Below are positions 28,632-37,877 of a stretch of DNA of 48,921 nt, piece by piece (position 1 is the first letter of the stretch; every line of letters starts with the position of its first letter). The DNA comes from Bacteroidales bacterium. GTDB lineage: Bacteria > Bacteroidota > Bacteroidia > Bacteroidales > UBA10428. The stretch is taken from NCBI GenBank assembly GCA_016934055.1, contig JAFGTR010000015.1:1-48921 (forward strand), written 5' to 3'. Position numbers and translations under genes: made by a program. The notes below the pieces were generated by a model. The model had not been told where the DNA came from. It worked only from the letters and a program-made list of their open reading frames with translations, and searched no databases.

Positions 28632-30179
28632 ATGAGTACTCAAAAAACCATTCAGGAAATTCTTGACCAGCTTGGTATAAAGCCGGTCAATGAAGGAATA
28701 TGCACAGGGACACAATGGATCAAGACATCAGGCGATTTGCTCAATTCGGAATCACCTGTTGATGGGAAGCCAATAGCCGGCATAAATCAATGCACACTTA
28801 CAGACTATAACCTGGTAATCACAAAAGCTCTCGAAGCGTTTAAAGCATGGAGAATGATACCAGCACCAAAGCGTGGAGAAGTTGTTCGTCAAATAGGTCT
28901 GGAACTGAGAAAATATAAAGAACCACTTGGCCGGCTTGTAAGCTGGGAAATGGGTAAAATCCTCCAGGAAGGGCTTGGTGAAGTTCAGGAGATGATCGAT
29001 ATATGCGATTATGCTGTTGGCCTTTCGAGACAGCTTTGTGGGTTCACCATGCATTCAGAACGTCCAGGACATCGTATGTATGAACAATACCATCCGCTTG
29101 GTATAGTCGGAATTGTAACCTCCTTTAATTTCCCTGTAGCTGTATGGGCATGGAATGCAATGCTGGCATTAGTTTGCGGTGATGTTGTTATCTGGAAGCC
29201 ATCATCAAAAGTATTGCTTTGCGCTATTGCTGTTCATAAGATCATATCAAGAGTATTGGATGACAATAAAGTGCCGGAAGGCGTTCTTAATCTGCTGGCA
29301 ACAAGTTCGAAATACCTGGGTGATGAGTTATTTAAAGATAAAAACATCCCCCTGGTATCCTTCACCGGATCAACAAAAACAGGCAGAATGGCAGGCCGGC
29401 TGGTGGGTGAACGCCTTGGAAAAACAATTCTGGAACTTGGTGGTAACAACGCAATAATCATAACACCCAATGCCAACATGAAACTGGCTCTTCGTGCCAC
29501 TGTTTTCGGAGCAGCAGGGACTACAGGTCAGCGCTGCACAACAACACGGCGCATCATCATTCACGAATCATTGTTTAACGACTTTAAAAACAGCCTGATC
29601 AGTATCTACAAAAACCTGCGTATAGGCAATCCACTCGATCCTTCAACCCATGTCGGCCCTCTGATCAACAAGCAGGCTGTGGATAAATTCTTCAGGGCTA
29701 TTGAAGCCCTGCAAAAGGAAGGAGGACAAATCCTGTATGGCGGAACCTCCTACTCGGATAAAGATTGCCATTCAGGATGTTACGTAACTCCTTGTATTGC
29801 TGAAGCCCAAAATCATTATGCCATTGTTCAGGAAGAGACATTTGCCCCCCTGCTTTACCTTATCAGGTACAGTACCCTTGATGAAGCTTTGCAGATACAC
29901 AATGCCGTACCACAGGGTTTGTCATCAGCCATGTTTTCCAATGATCTGCTTGAAACCGAACGATTCCTGTCGCATGCCGGATCCGATTGCGGCATAGCCA
30001 ATATTAACATCGGCACCTCAGGTGCAGAAATCGGCGGTGCTTTTGGCGGAGAGAAAGATACAGGCGGAGGCCGTGAGTCAGGTTCCGATGCCTGGAAGGC
30101 TTATATGCGAAGACAAACAAACACAATTAATTTCAGCACTGAATTACCGCTGGCTCAAGGCATTAAGTTTGAGATTTGA
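28632..30179 (+). CDS. Antiquitin-type aldehyde dehydrogenase (2-aminoadipate 6-semialdehyde dehydrogenase)
   Basis: 515 residues of the ALDH7 family (ALDH7A1, AmaB/Pcd). Nucleophile C302 in TGQRCTTTRR and general base E268 in LELGGNN. The family signature NIGTSGAEIGGAFGGEK, then GGGRESGSDAWKAYMRRQ and NFSTELPLAQGI, is nearly invariant in antiquitins. It oxidises 2-aminoadipate semialdehyde (or its cyclic imine) to 2-aminoadipate with NAD+. It lies between the aconitases and the saccharopine dehydrogenases, exactly where a lysine pathway would place it. Repeats follow its stop codon at once. Confident at family level, good at reaction level. Confidence 0.92.
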   Translation: MSTQKTIQEILDQLGIKPVNEGICTGTQWIKTSGDLLNSESPVDGKPIAGINQCTLTDYNLVITKALEAFKAWRMIPAPKRGEVVRQIGLELRKYKEPLGRLVSWEMGKILQEGLGEVQEMIDICDYAVGLSRQLCGFTMHSERPGHRMYEQYHPLGIVGIVTSFNFPVAVWAWNAMLALVCGDVVIWKPSSKVLLCAIAVHKIISRVLDDNKVPEGVLNLLATSSKYLGDELFKDKNIPLVSFTGSTKTGRMAGRLVGERLGKTILELGGNNAIIITPNANMKLALRATVFGAAGTTGQRCTTTRRIIIHESLFNDFKNSLISIYKNLRIGNPLDPSTHVGPLINKQAVDKFFRAIEALQKEGGQILYGGTSYSDKDCHSGCYVTPCIAEAQNHYAIVQEETFAPLLYLIRYSTLDEALQIHNAVPQGLSSAMFSNDLLETERFLSHAGSDCGIANINIGTSGAEIGGAFGGEKDTGGGRESGSDAWKAYMRRQTNTINFSTELPLAQGIKFEI

Positions 30180-30185
30180 TAAAAA

Positions 30186-30262
30186 GAATCAAGACAAAAG
30201 ATTATTAGAACAAAGAATAAAGACAGTTTGAGGGCCTGTCTGCCGTCCAGGCAGGTTTGAAC
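30186..30262. repeat. Repeat element: A-rich 17-mer plus CCTG..CAGG hairpin
   Basis: GAATCAAGACAAAAGAT (30186-30202) is identical to 9161-9177. A hairpin CCTGTCTG-ccgtc-CAGGCAGG (30235-30255; one T-G pair) follows. Both lie between the aldehyde dehydrogenase and the LYS1-type gene. Confidence 0.75.
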
Positions 30263-30338
30263 ATTTAAGATATTGGACATCATATTGTTTGATGTGAAGT
30301 GTGAACAATATATTATTTAAGTATTAAGACAACAATTC

Positions 30339-31544
30339 ATGAAAATAGGCATCCTCAGAGAAACCAAAATACCGCCTGATAACCGTGTTCCACTTACACC
30401 CGAGCAGTGCAGACAGATTGAAGCTGATTATCCGGGAATAAAAATAATTGTACAAAGCAGTAAGAATCGTTGTTTTAACGATAAAGCTTATACAAAAAAA
30501 GGTATTGCCGTAAAAGAAGATCTTGGTGAATGCGATATATTACTGGGCGTAAAGGAGGTAAAACCACAGTTGTTGATGCCTGACAAAACCTATCTCATTT
30601 TCTCACATACCATTAAAAAACAATCCTATAACAAAACCTTGCTTAAGACAATACTGGAAAGGCAAATACGATTAATCGACTACGAAATCATGACAGACAA
30701 AAATGGCATGCGCATCATAGGTTTCGGCCGTTGGGCAGGCCTCGTTGGTGCCTACCTTGGCATAAGTGGCTTGTGTATTCGCCACCATTTGCCTCCCCTA
30801 TTGCCTCCGCAGAAATGCCGTGGATTGGAAGATATGATGAAACAGGCTTCGGAATGTCAGCTTCCTCCGGCAAAAATTGCATTAACCGGTGACGGCAGAG
30901 TGGCAAAAGGATCTGAAGAAATTCTGGCATCATTTGGCATTCAGAAAATTAACCCAGGAGAATACACAGACATGGTGTATACCGGGAAACCGGTTTATGT
31001 TCAGCTTGGACCTGATCAATACAATCGCCACAAATCCGGAAAGCCTTTTGACCTTCAATATTTTTTTAATCACCCCGACCAGTATGAGAGCGATTTCGGA
31101 CGCTTTATTAACAAGACTGATCTTCTCATCATGGCTGCATACTGGGACCCTATGGCTCCTGTTTTATTTACGTCTGCTCAAATGAAGAATTCCGGATTCA
31201 GTATTGATGTCATTGCAGATATAACATGTGACCTAAACGGATCTGTTCCTTCAACAATAAGAACCAGTACATTCAAAGATCCGTTCTACGATTATAATCC
31301 GGAAACGGGGAAAGAAGAAACTGCATTCAGTGATGATAATCATATAACCGTCATGGCTATTGACAATCTGCCATGCGGTCTGCCGTTTGAAGCATCGGTC
31401 GATTTTGGCAACACATTGCTTAAATATGTTATACCTCTTCTCATCAGGGGAGATCAAGATGGCATTCTCGAAAAGGCCACCATAGCCAAAAATGGTAAAC
31501 TGACGGAAAAATATCTAAACCTGGAGAAATGGGTGAATGAATAG
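30339..31544 (+). CDS. Saccharopine dehydrogenase, lysine-forming type (LYS1/LKR-like)
   Basis: 401 residues of the AlaDH/PNT-fold saccharopine dehydrogenase (L-lysine-forming) or lysine-ketoglutarate reductase family. N-terminal KIGILRETKIPPDNRVPLTP, DILLGVKEVK, FSHTIKKQSYN and GFGRWAGLVGAYLG; C-terminal domain with ITCDLNGSVPST and DNLPCGLPFEAS. Condenses lysine with 2-oxoglutarate to saccharopine using NAD(P)H. In animals and plants it is fused to the second half (LYS9 part); here the two are separate, adjacent genes. The gap of 204 bases to the next gene contains GGTATTC-type repeats. Direction cannot be read from sequence; catabolic favoured by context. Confidence 0.88.
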   Translation: MKIGILRETKIPPDNRVPLTPEQCRQIEADYPGIKIIVQSSKNRCFNDKAYTKKGIAVKEDLGECDILLGVKEVKPQLLMPDKTYLIFSHTIKKQSYNKTLLKTILERQIRLIDYEIMTDKNGMRIIGFGRWAGLVGAYLGISGLCIRHHLPPLLPPQKCRGLEDMMKQASECQLPPAKIALTGDGRVAKGSEEILASFGIQKINPGEYTDMVYTGKPVYVQLGPDQYNRHKSGKPFDLQYFFNHPDQYESDFGRFINKTDLLIMAAYWDPMAPVLFTSAQMKNSGFSIDVIADITCDLNGSVPSTIRTSTFKDPFYDYNPETGKEETAFSDDNHITVMAIDNLPCGLPFEASVDFGNTLLKYVIPLLIRGDQDGILEKATIAKNGKLTEKYLNLEKWVNE

Positions 31545-31605
31545 AGTATACGGGCCTTCACAATAAATTTGGAAGGTTAAGAACAAAGATGTGAGAACGG
31601 GTATA

Positions 31606-31645
31606 GGGTGTTCGGTGTTCGGTATTCGGTGTTTGATGATTGGTG
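31606..31645. repeat. Short tandem repeats (GGTGTTC / GGTATTC)
   Basis: GGGTGTTCGGTGTTCGGTATTCGGTG: copies of a 7-bp unit also found at 10281-10321 and 12075-12093, 60 bases after the LYS1-type stop. Confidence 0.75.
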
Positions 31646-31748
31646 TTGCTTTCACAATCATATGGCATGGCCGGATGAAAATAAAGGTCTGTAAATTAAC
31701 TCAATGATAACGACAAACAAATAACCATCATTACAAATTCCATTTTTC

Positions 31749-33083
31749 ATGAAAAAAATTCTCATTCTTGGTGTCGGGCGTTCCTCATCATCTCTTATTA
31801 CCTATCTTGAAGAAAATGCCCGGAAATATGGCTGGGAAATTACTGTTGGTGCTCACAACAAACAATCGGGACTAAAAAGAGTATCCCCGCCGACACAGGT
31901 AAAAGCCTTTGATGTCTTTAACGAAGACCAGTTAAATAACGAAGTTCAGGCTTCAGATGTTGTCGTATCCATGTTGCCGGCCAGATTTCATCCCATTGTA
32001 GCCATGGCGTGTCTGAAGTATTCGAAATCAATGCTCACAGCTTCATACGAATCAGATGAAATTTTGGAAATGTCAACACGTGCCAAATCGCAAGGTATTC
32101 TTTTTCTGAATGAGCTGGGTGTTGACCCTGGTATTGACCATATGTCGGCCATGCGTATAATAAACCGCATTAGGGAACGGGGCCATAAATTATTATGTTT
32201 CGAATCTTTTACCGGCGGTCTTATTGCCCCTGAATCCGATAACAATCCCTGGCATTATAAGATCACCTGGAATCCAAGGAATGTAGTGTTGGCAGGTCAG
32301 GGCGGACCTGCGCGCTTCATCCAGGAAGGAACGTTTAAATACATTCCTTACCACAGGTTGTTTCGCAGGACTGAAGTAATTGACATAGAAGGATATGGTA
32401 AATTTGAAGGCTATGCCAACCGCGATTCTCTGAAGTATATTGATAAATACAATTTGCAGGATGTGCCAACTGTTTATCGGGGAACCCTTCGCCGGCCGGG
32501 ATATTGCCGGGCCTGGGATGTTTTTGTTCAACTGGGAGCGACAGATGACAGTTACACTATGCAGAACACTGAAAAGATGACATACAAGGAGTTTATTAAT
32601 TCATTCCTGTATTATAGTCTCGAGGATCCGGTAAAAACAAAGCTTTACCAGTATATGCATATTGACCAGGATTCAGATGTAAGGGAAAAGCTTGAATGGC
32701 TGGGTATTTTTGATGACACCGCCATCGGTTTGAAAAATGCCACACCTGCCCAGATACTGGAACACATTATTTGCAATAAATGGGCACTTGAACCAGATGA
32801 TAAAGATATGCTAGTCATGTGGCATAAGTTTATCTTCCAGGAATCAGGTAAGCAAAAAACCACATTGCTTACTTCTTCTATGGTCGTAACCGGCGATGAT
32901 CAGGTAAATACAGCGATGGCAAAAACAGTTGGGCTTCCCCTGGCGATTGCCGTTAAAATGGTTTTATCCGGACAGATCAGGCTAACAGGCTCCCATATTC
33001 CTACGGTCAGGGAAATATATGAACCCATATTAAACGAACTTGAATTATACGGAATTCGGTTTAATGAAAAGGAGCTGGCGTAA
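31749..33083 (+). CDS. Saccharopine dehydrogenase, glutamate-forming type (LYS9/SDH-like)
   Basis: 444 residues. A Rossmann start KKILILGVGRSSSSLITYLE, then DVVVSMLPARFHPIVAMACL, LNELGVDPGIDHMSAM, FTGGLIAPESDNNPWHYKITW and RGTLRRPGYCRAW, typical of the SDH domain of LKR/SDH and yeast Lys9. It splits saccharopine to glutamate and 2-aminoadipate semialdehyde with NAD(P)+. It is the last gene of the cluster and stands convergent to glgP. With the preceding LYS1-type gene and the antiquitin it completes the route lysine to 2-aminoadipate. Confidence 0.9.
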   Translation: MKKILILGVGRSSSSLITYLEENARKYGWEITVGAHNKQSGLKRVSPPTQVKAFDVFNEDQLNNEVQASDVVVSMLPARFHPIVAMACLKYSKSMLTASYESDEILEMSTRAKSQGILFLNELGVDPGIDHMSAMRIINRIRERGHKLLCFESFTGGLIAPESDNNPWHYKITWNPRNVVLAGQGGPARFIQEGTFKYIPYHRLFRRTEVIDIEGYGKFEGYANRDSLKYIDKYNLQDVPTVYRGTLRRPGYCRAWDVFVQLGATDDSYTMQNTEKMTYKEFINSFLYYSLEDPVKTKLYQYMHIDQDSDVREKLEWLGIFDDTAIGLKNATPAQILEHIICNKWALEPDDKDMLVMWHKFIFQESGKQKTTLLTSSMVVTGDDQVNTAMAKTVGLPLAIAVKMVLSGQIRLTGSHIPTVREIYEPILNELELYGIRFNEKELA

Positions 33084-33163
33084 TATCGGGTAATCGCCAA
33101 TAAAAGGGCATGGTCTATTGGTGATCAACAGGGTCTTCAGGGTTATCACAAGGATCATCCCTA

Positions 33164-35638
33164 TTAGAATCCTCTTATCTTCCAGATATTCTTGGCATAT
33201 TCCATTATTGAACAATCGGAAGAAAACGTCCCCATATGGGCAACATTAATGATAGACCTGGCCGTCCACTGTTCCTGATCCTGAAAAACCTGACCTGCCT
33301 TTTGCTGACAATCCACGTATGACTTGTAATCTGCCAGCAGCATATATTCATCCTGATAGAGCAATGAATCAACAAGGGGCCGGAACAAATTCGTATCTCC
33401 GTCTGAAAAATATCCTGACGATATCTGATCGAGCACTCTTCTAAGCATTGGATTATTCTCGTAATAATACCGCGGGTTATATCCACGTGATTTTATTGTA
33501 AAAACCTCATTGGTTTTAAGTCCGAACAGAAAGAAGTTGTCATCTCCAACCTGTTCCCTGATTTCCACATTTGCGCCATCGGCTGTTCCTATGGTAAGCG
33601 CACCGTTCATGTTGAATTTCATATTGCCGGTTCCGGAAGCCTCCTTGCCCGCCATTGAAATCTGTTCGGAAAGGTCAGCGGCAGGATATACCATGTGCCC
33701 TGTCTGGACATTATAATTTGGAATAAAGACTACTTTCAACCTGTTGTTAATTGATTTGTCGTTATTAATAACATCACCAACAGAATTTATCAGTTTTATG
33801 ATAAGCTTGGCCATAAAATAACCCGGGGCAGCTTTCCCTCCAAACAAAACCGTGCGGGAAGGCCTATCAATATCCGGATTATCCTTAAGCTGATTATAAA
33901 GCGTAATAACATGTAAAACATTCAGATGTTGTCGTTTATACTCATGGATTCTTTTCACCATGATATCAAACATTGAATCAGGATTGACTTCAACGCCGGT
34001 TTTGTTCTTTATCCATGAAGACAACAAGGCCTTATTTTTTTTCTTAACATCCCTCCACTTTTTACGAAATTCAGGATCATCTTTAAATTTTTCAATATCT
34101 GAAATATGAAGATGGAATTCCTTAAGCCATCGTGATCCTATGTATTCTGTAATCAGGGAAGATAATCCCTGATTACTCACATTTACCCAGCGCCGTGGTG
34201 TAATCCCGTTGGTAACATTATGAAACTTATCAGGCCATAGTTGATAAAACTCTTGCAGGAGGTGATTTTTCAGAAGGTCAGTATGGAGGGCCGCCACCCC
34301 GTTAATGCTGTGACTCCCGACACAGGCCAGATGAGCCATCCGTATAGTTTTACCAGATGCTTCATCAATAATAGACATGCGAGCCAGTTTGTCATTATCG
34401 CCCGGATATTTTTCCTTAAGGTCGGTCAGAAACCTGTGGTTGATTTCATAAACGATCTCAAGATGCCGTGGTAGAAGGTCTTTAAAAAGATCCAGTTTCC
34501 ATTTTTCAAGGGCTTCCGGCATTAATGTGTGATTGGTATATGACATTGCACCGATAGTTATTTTCCAGGCTTTATCCCAATCCATCTGATATTCATCCAC
34601 CAACAAACGCATAAGTTCAGCCACCGCAATTGAGGGATGGGTATCGTTCATCTGAATGGCAAAATGTTTGTGAAAGGTATCAATTTCCTCATTTTGTGAA
34701 AAATGAAGCCTGATCATATCCTTTAATGAACAGCAAACAAAAAAATATTGCTGAATTAGTCTGAGCTGTTTCCCTGCTTCGATTTCATCATTGGGATAGA
34801 GTACTTTGGTAATGGTTTCTGATGAAATTTTATCTTCCACTGCAGCGTAATAATCACCCATATTAAAATCCTGAAGGTCGAAGGATATGACAGCTTCTGC
34901 TTTCCATAACCTCATGGTATTGCATTTGTTATTGCCATAACCGATTATGGGCGTATCGTATGGTACCCCTTTGACGATCCTGCCGGGGACCCATTTAACA
35001 CAGTAGCGGCCTGTATCATCATAATAAGACTCAGTATACCCCCCCAGTCCGACTTCCTGGCTTAATTCGGGCTTGACAATCTCCCATGGATTTCCATATC
35101 TGAGCCATCTGTCAGTGATCTCGACCTGCCATCCGTTGTGAATTTCCTGATCAAATATCCCAAATTCATATCTTATTCCATAGCCGATAGCATTAATAGA
35201 CAAGGTTGCCAGGGAATCCATAAAACATGAGGCAAGTCGTCCCAGACCGCCATTACCTAATCCAGGTTCTTCTTCCTGGGTCAGCAATTCGTCAAGATCA
35301 ACAGCCAGATTGTTCAAGGCTTTTCTTGTTTCTTCATATAAGCCAAGACATACAAGATTATTAGCCAAATGCGGACCAGGCAGAAATTCGGCCGACAGGT
35401 AAGATACTGTTTTGTTATATTCGTTGATATTGGATTCAACAATATCCTGTATGCCCTTTATCCACGATGCCAGCATGCGATCGCGCACCGTATATGATAA
35501 AGCCATGTACAGATCATTGTGGCTTGCATTCATCAATGTACAACCCTGCAGGTAGTAAAGGTTGTTAAGAAAAGCCATGGCAATCGCATCTGCATTCCGC
35601 CCAATGCGGACTCCACTCGGATCAAGTGTTTTTTTCAT
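33164..35638 (-). CDS. glgP: Glycogen/alpha-glucan phosphorylase
   Basis: PLP enzyme that phosphorolyses alpha-1,4-glucans to glucose 1-phosphate. 824 residues, family norm about 800-850. Motifs: LSAEFLPGPHLANNL, EEEPGLGNGGLGRLA, GYGIRYEFGIFDQ, NDTHPSIAVAELMR, NVTNGITPRRW, KRIHEYKRQHLN, and the PLP site EASGTGNMKFNMNGALTIGT with the Lys near residue 672. Begins at ATG 35638; a GTG two codons upstream is possible. Minus strand, convergent with the saccharopine cluster, divergent from the small lipoprotein gene. No other glycogen gene is adjacent. Confidence 0.95.
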   Translation of the reverse strand: MKKTLDPSGVRIGRNADAIAMAFLNNLYYLQGCTLMNASHNDLYMALSYTVRDRMLASWIKGIQDIVESNINEYNKTVSYLSAEFLPGPHLANNLVCLGLYEETRKALNNLAVDLDELLTQEEEPGLGNGGLGRLASCFMDSLATLSINAIGYGIRYEFGIFDQEIHNGWQVEITDRWLRYGNPWEIVKPELSQEVGLGGYTESYYDDTGRYCVKWVPGRIVKGVPYDTPIIGYGNNKCNTMRLWKAEAVISFDLQDFNMGDYYAAVEDKISSETITKVLYPNDEIEAGKQLRLIQQYFFVCCSLKDMIRLHFSQNEEIDTFHKHFAIQMNDTHPSIAVAELMRLLVDEYQMDWDKAWKITIGAMSYTNHTLMPEALEKWKLDLFKDLLPRHLEIVYEINHRFLTDLKEKYPGDNDKLARMSIIDEASGKTIRMAHLACVGSHSINGVAALHTDLLKNHLLQEFYQLWPDKFHNVTNGITPRRWVNVSNQGLSSLITEYIGSRWLKEFHLHISDIEKFKDDPEFRKKWRDVKKKNKALLSSWIKNKTGVEVNPDSMFDIMVKRIHEYKRQHLNVLHVITLYNQLKDNPDIDRPSRTVLFGGKAAPGYFMAKLIIKLINSVGDVINNDKSINNRLKVVFIPNYNVQTGHMVYPAADLSEQISMAGKEASGTGNMKFNMNGALTIGTADGANVEIREQVGDDNFFLFGLKTNEVFTIKSRGYNPRYYYENNPMLRRVLDQISSGYFSDGDTNLFRPLVDSLLYQDEYMLLADYKSYVDCQQKAGQVFQDQEQWTARSIINVAHMGTFSSDCSIMEYAKNIWKIRGF

Positions 35639-35779
35639 CTTCACTTATACTGTTTTCTTAAATTTAATAAAAACAGCCTTAATATAATGCTTTTTTAAAG
35701 TAATTGCTGAAATGAATTTTTTATGCGCATATGGTAACCAATATTTGTCCTCATCGTAAACAGGTAAAACTCTAAATCA

Positions 35780-36235
35780 ATGATAAATATAAAATTCAAA
35801 TCTTTATTCATTATTGTTCCATTACTGGCTGGTATAATCTTCTTTCAATCATGCGAAAAAGAAAAAGATGAAATCAGCAAGAGTGAACTGCTGACCGACA
35901 ACATCTGGGCCTATGATACCCTGGAAGTCTCTGCCTCAACTGATGCGGGATTTTTACTTGCAGCTGCAGTATTGCACATGGCTTATGAAGGTTGTGAATA
36001 TGATTTTTATAAAGAAGGCACTTACGATATGGCTTCCGACCTGACAAGCATGTCCGGCACCTGGGAACTGATTGAAGACAAAACCTTGTTATTGGATAAA
36101 GGAACCGATGATGAAATGTCACTGGAGATAATAAAAATAACCAGTAATAATGCCAGCTTCAAATTACACCTTGAAGGAGACTTCTTTGAGACGCCTTTTT
36201 CAGGAGATGTGACGTTGAAATTTATAGCAAAATGA
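35780..36235 (+). CDS. Small lipocalin-like lipoprotein
   Basis: 151 residues. N-terminal signal SLFIIVPLLAGIIFFQSC with lipobox FFQSC, so an exported lipoprotein. The mature part has the pattern of lipocalin-like proteins common in Bacteroidota: LLTDNIWAYDTLEV near the start, YDFYKEGTYDM, GTWELIEDKTLLLD, then ILE-rich strands ending FSGDVTLKFIAK. No enzyme motif. Ligand unknown. Divergent from glgP, about 140 bases apart. A hairpin and a T-run follow (36238-36300). Confidence 0.75.
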   Translation: MINIKFKSLFIIVPLLAGIIFFQSCEKEKDEISKSELLTDNIWAYDTLEVSASTDAGFLLAAAVLHMAYEGCEYDFYKEGTYDMASDLTSMSGTWELIEDKTLLLDKGTDDEMSLEIIKITSNNASFKLHLEGDFFETPFSGDVTLKFIAK

Positions 36236-36273
36236 AGCTCCCATGCCTAAGCATTGGGAGTATTCCCTCATAA

Positions 36274-36300
36274 CCACTTTAAAAAGCGGGGTATTTTTTT
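36274..36300 (+). terminator. Candidate Rho-independent terminator
   Basis: CCACTTT-aa-AAAGCGG (one A-C mismatch) followed by GGTATTTTTTT. An extra hairpin CTCCCA(A)TGC-ctaa-GCATTGGGAG lies just before it at about 36239-36260. Placed directly after the lipocalin-like gene. Confidence 0.55.
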
Positions 36301-36439
36301 GCCCGCGCGTTGAGAGGTATTAAATGCCCATACATTATCATTTTGCACAACTCATGAAATTTAAATCTCACGAATAAATCATCGGACATATCCTGATAGT
36401 TTGCAGTATTGATTTATCTTTACTGCATAATAGACATCC

Positions 36440-37105
36440 ATGAACAAAACCTTTCTTTATGTTTCTTTTTCTTTGAATGTTATTATGCTGTCAGCCATTA
36501 TTGTGATTGGCAGCAGCGTATTTTCAAAAAAGCCATCAGAAATAAAAGAAGTCCAGCACTGGACAGAGGATGTATCGATACCGGATAACATCATTATTGC
36601 CATGCTTGGCGATTCACATATAGCCTATGCCAACTGGAATGACTTGCTCGGAAGACATGATATTCAAAACTTCGGGGTTGCTGATTTTACAGTAAAACAA
36701 CTTTCATGGATATTGGGAAATTGGGTCATCGCCTCAAAACCTGTTATTTGCTTTATTAATAGCGGACAATTGGATTTGCATCTTGGCGTTCCGCTTGAAC
36801 GTATAATTGAGGATTATACAATGATCCTTGATTCGCTGCAAAACAATGGTGTTAAACCTATCGTCCAGTCAACTCTCCCGAAATGGAACGATCCTGAGGG
36901 GAATAAACATATTAACAGGTTAAACAAACTGATGACAGCTGTCTGTAATGATAAGGATATAGATTATATAAATCTTAATATTGTTCTCTCTGATAAATAT
37001 GGACTGAAACCCGAGCTTACAACAGACGGCACGCATCTTAACAGAAAGGGATATGAGCTATGGTCAATCATGCTTAAAGATTATCTGTTAAGCCACAGTC
37101 TTTAA
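36440..37105 (+). CDS. SGNH/GDSL hydrolase-like protein 1 (degenerate block III)
   Basis: 221 residues with an N-terminal membrane or signal segment (FLYVSFSLNVIMLSAIIVIG). Block I is AMLGDSH (Ser59), block V TDGTHLNRKGY (D196, H199). Block II Gly lies in NFGVADF. Block III, normally GxND, reads SGQLDLHLG, so the oxyanion Asn appears replaced. It may still hydrolyse an ester, or be inactive. It is a tandem paralogue of the next gene (sharing DLLGRHDI/NRLGRTDI, IVQSTL, PELTTD.THL). Starts 334 bases after the nearest stop on the same strand region; substrate unknown (acyl or acetyl esters on sugars are common for the family). Confidence 0.75.
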   Translation: MNKTFLYVSFSLNVIMLSAIIVIGSSVFSKKPSEIKEVQHWTEDVSIPDNIIIAMLGDSHIAYANWNDLLGRHDIQNFGVADFTVKQLSWILGNWVIASKPVICFINSGQLDLHLGVPLERIIEDYTMILDSLQNNGVKPIVQSTLPKWNDPEGNKHINRLNKLMTAVCNDKDIDYINLNIVLSDKYGLKPELTTDGTHLNRKGYELWSIMLKDYLLSHSL

Positions 37106-37120
37106 GAAATCGTGTACCTG

Positions 37121-37819
37121 ATGAAAAACACATTTATTATTTCTATCCTGTTTAATATTATCCTGGCTATTTTACTGACCTATGCCATACCATATCAATT
37201 CAGTAAAAAGCAGGATCCTGTTAAAAAAATCAGCAAATTCGAAATACAACAGCTGGCAGCAAAACGCATTGAAAGAATTATGAAACAATCTCCCAAAAAG
37301 ATTTCCATCGTGATGTTAGGTAATTCTATCACTGAATACGGAGGTGACTGGAATAACAGGCTTGGCAGAACAGATATTCTCAATTGCGGACAGGGAGGTT
37401 ATACCACAGGACAACTTATCTGGCTGCTTGACTCGTGTGTAATCAGTATTAAGCCAAGGTATTGCATTATCCTTGCAGGAATTAATGATCTTTCCCTCGG
37501 CATCCCGATTAACAAAATTTTCAACAATTATCAAACCATAATTGACACCTTGCTCGCCAACAGCATTCAGCCGATTGTACAGTCAACGCTCTATCAAACC
37601 GGAAATGCTGAAGGAAATGTAAAGGTGACTTATCTGAATTACTTATTAGAAGCATATTGCAAAGAAAAATATGTTACATTTATTAACATGAATGAATTCA
37701 TGGCTGATCAGAATGGCCTTATCCCGGAATTAACAACTGACAGGACGCATTTATCAAATCGAGGATATGAAATATGGTCCGATAAATTAGCACAGGTTAT
37801 TTCGGAACTGTCATTTTAG
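37121..37819 (+). CDS. SGNH/GDSL hydrolase-like protein 2
   Basis: 232 residues; signal or anchor segment FIISILFNIILAILLTYAI. Blocks: I VMLGNSITEYGGDW, II NCGQGGYTT, III AGINDLSLG (complete GxND), V TDRTHLSNRGY. Blocks are better kept than in the preceding paralogue, but block I is GNS rather than GDS. Fifteen bases after the first copy, thus a tandem duplication in one transcript. ATG at 37121 preferred over a GTG three codons upstream. Likely a periplasmic esterase or acetyl-esterase; substrate not readable. Confidence 0.78.
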   Translation: MKNTFIISILFNIILAILLTYAIPYQFSKKQDPVKKISKFEIQQLAAKRIERIMKQSPKKISIVMLGNSITEYGGDWNNRLGRTDILNCGQGGYTTGQLIWLLDSCVISIKPRYCIILAGINDLSLGIPINKIFNNYQTIIDTLLANSIQPIVQSTLYQTGNAEGNVKVTYLNYLLEAYCKEKYVTFINMNEFMADQNGLIPELTTDRTHLSNRGYEIWSDKLAQVISELSF

Positions 37820-37877
37820 CTTATTCCATGAGAACTTTTAATAACTTCGCCGTAAATAATATATTAACACTTCTCAG

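Noticed and set aside
33084..33163. Terminator between the convergent LYS9-type and glgP genes
   Set aside because: No stable hairpin with a T-run on either strand could be made out.
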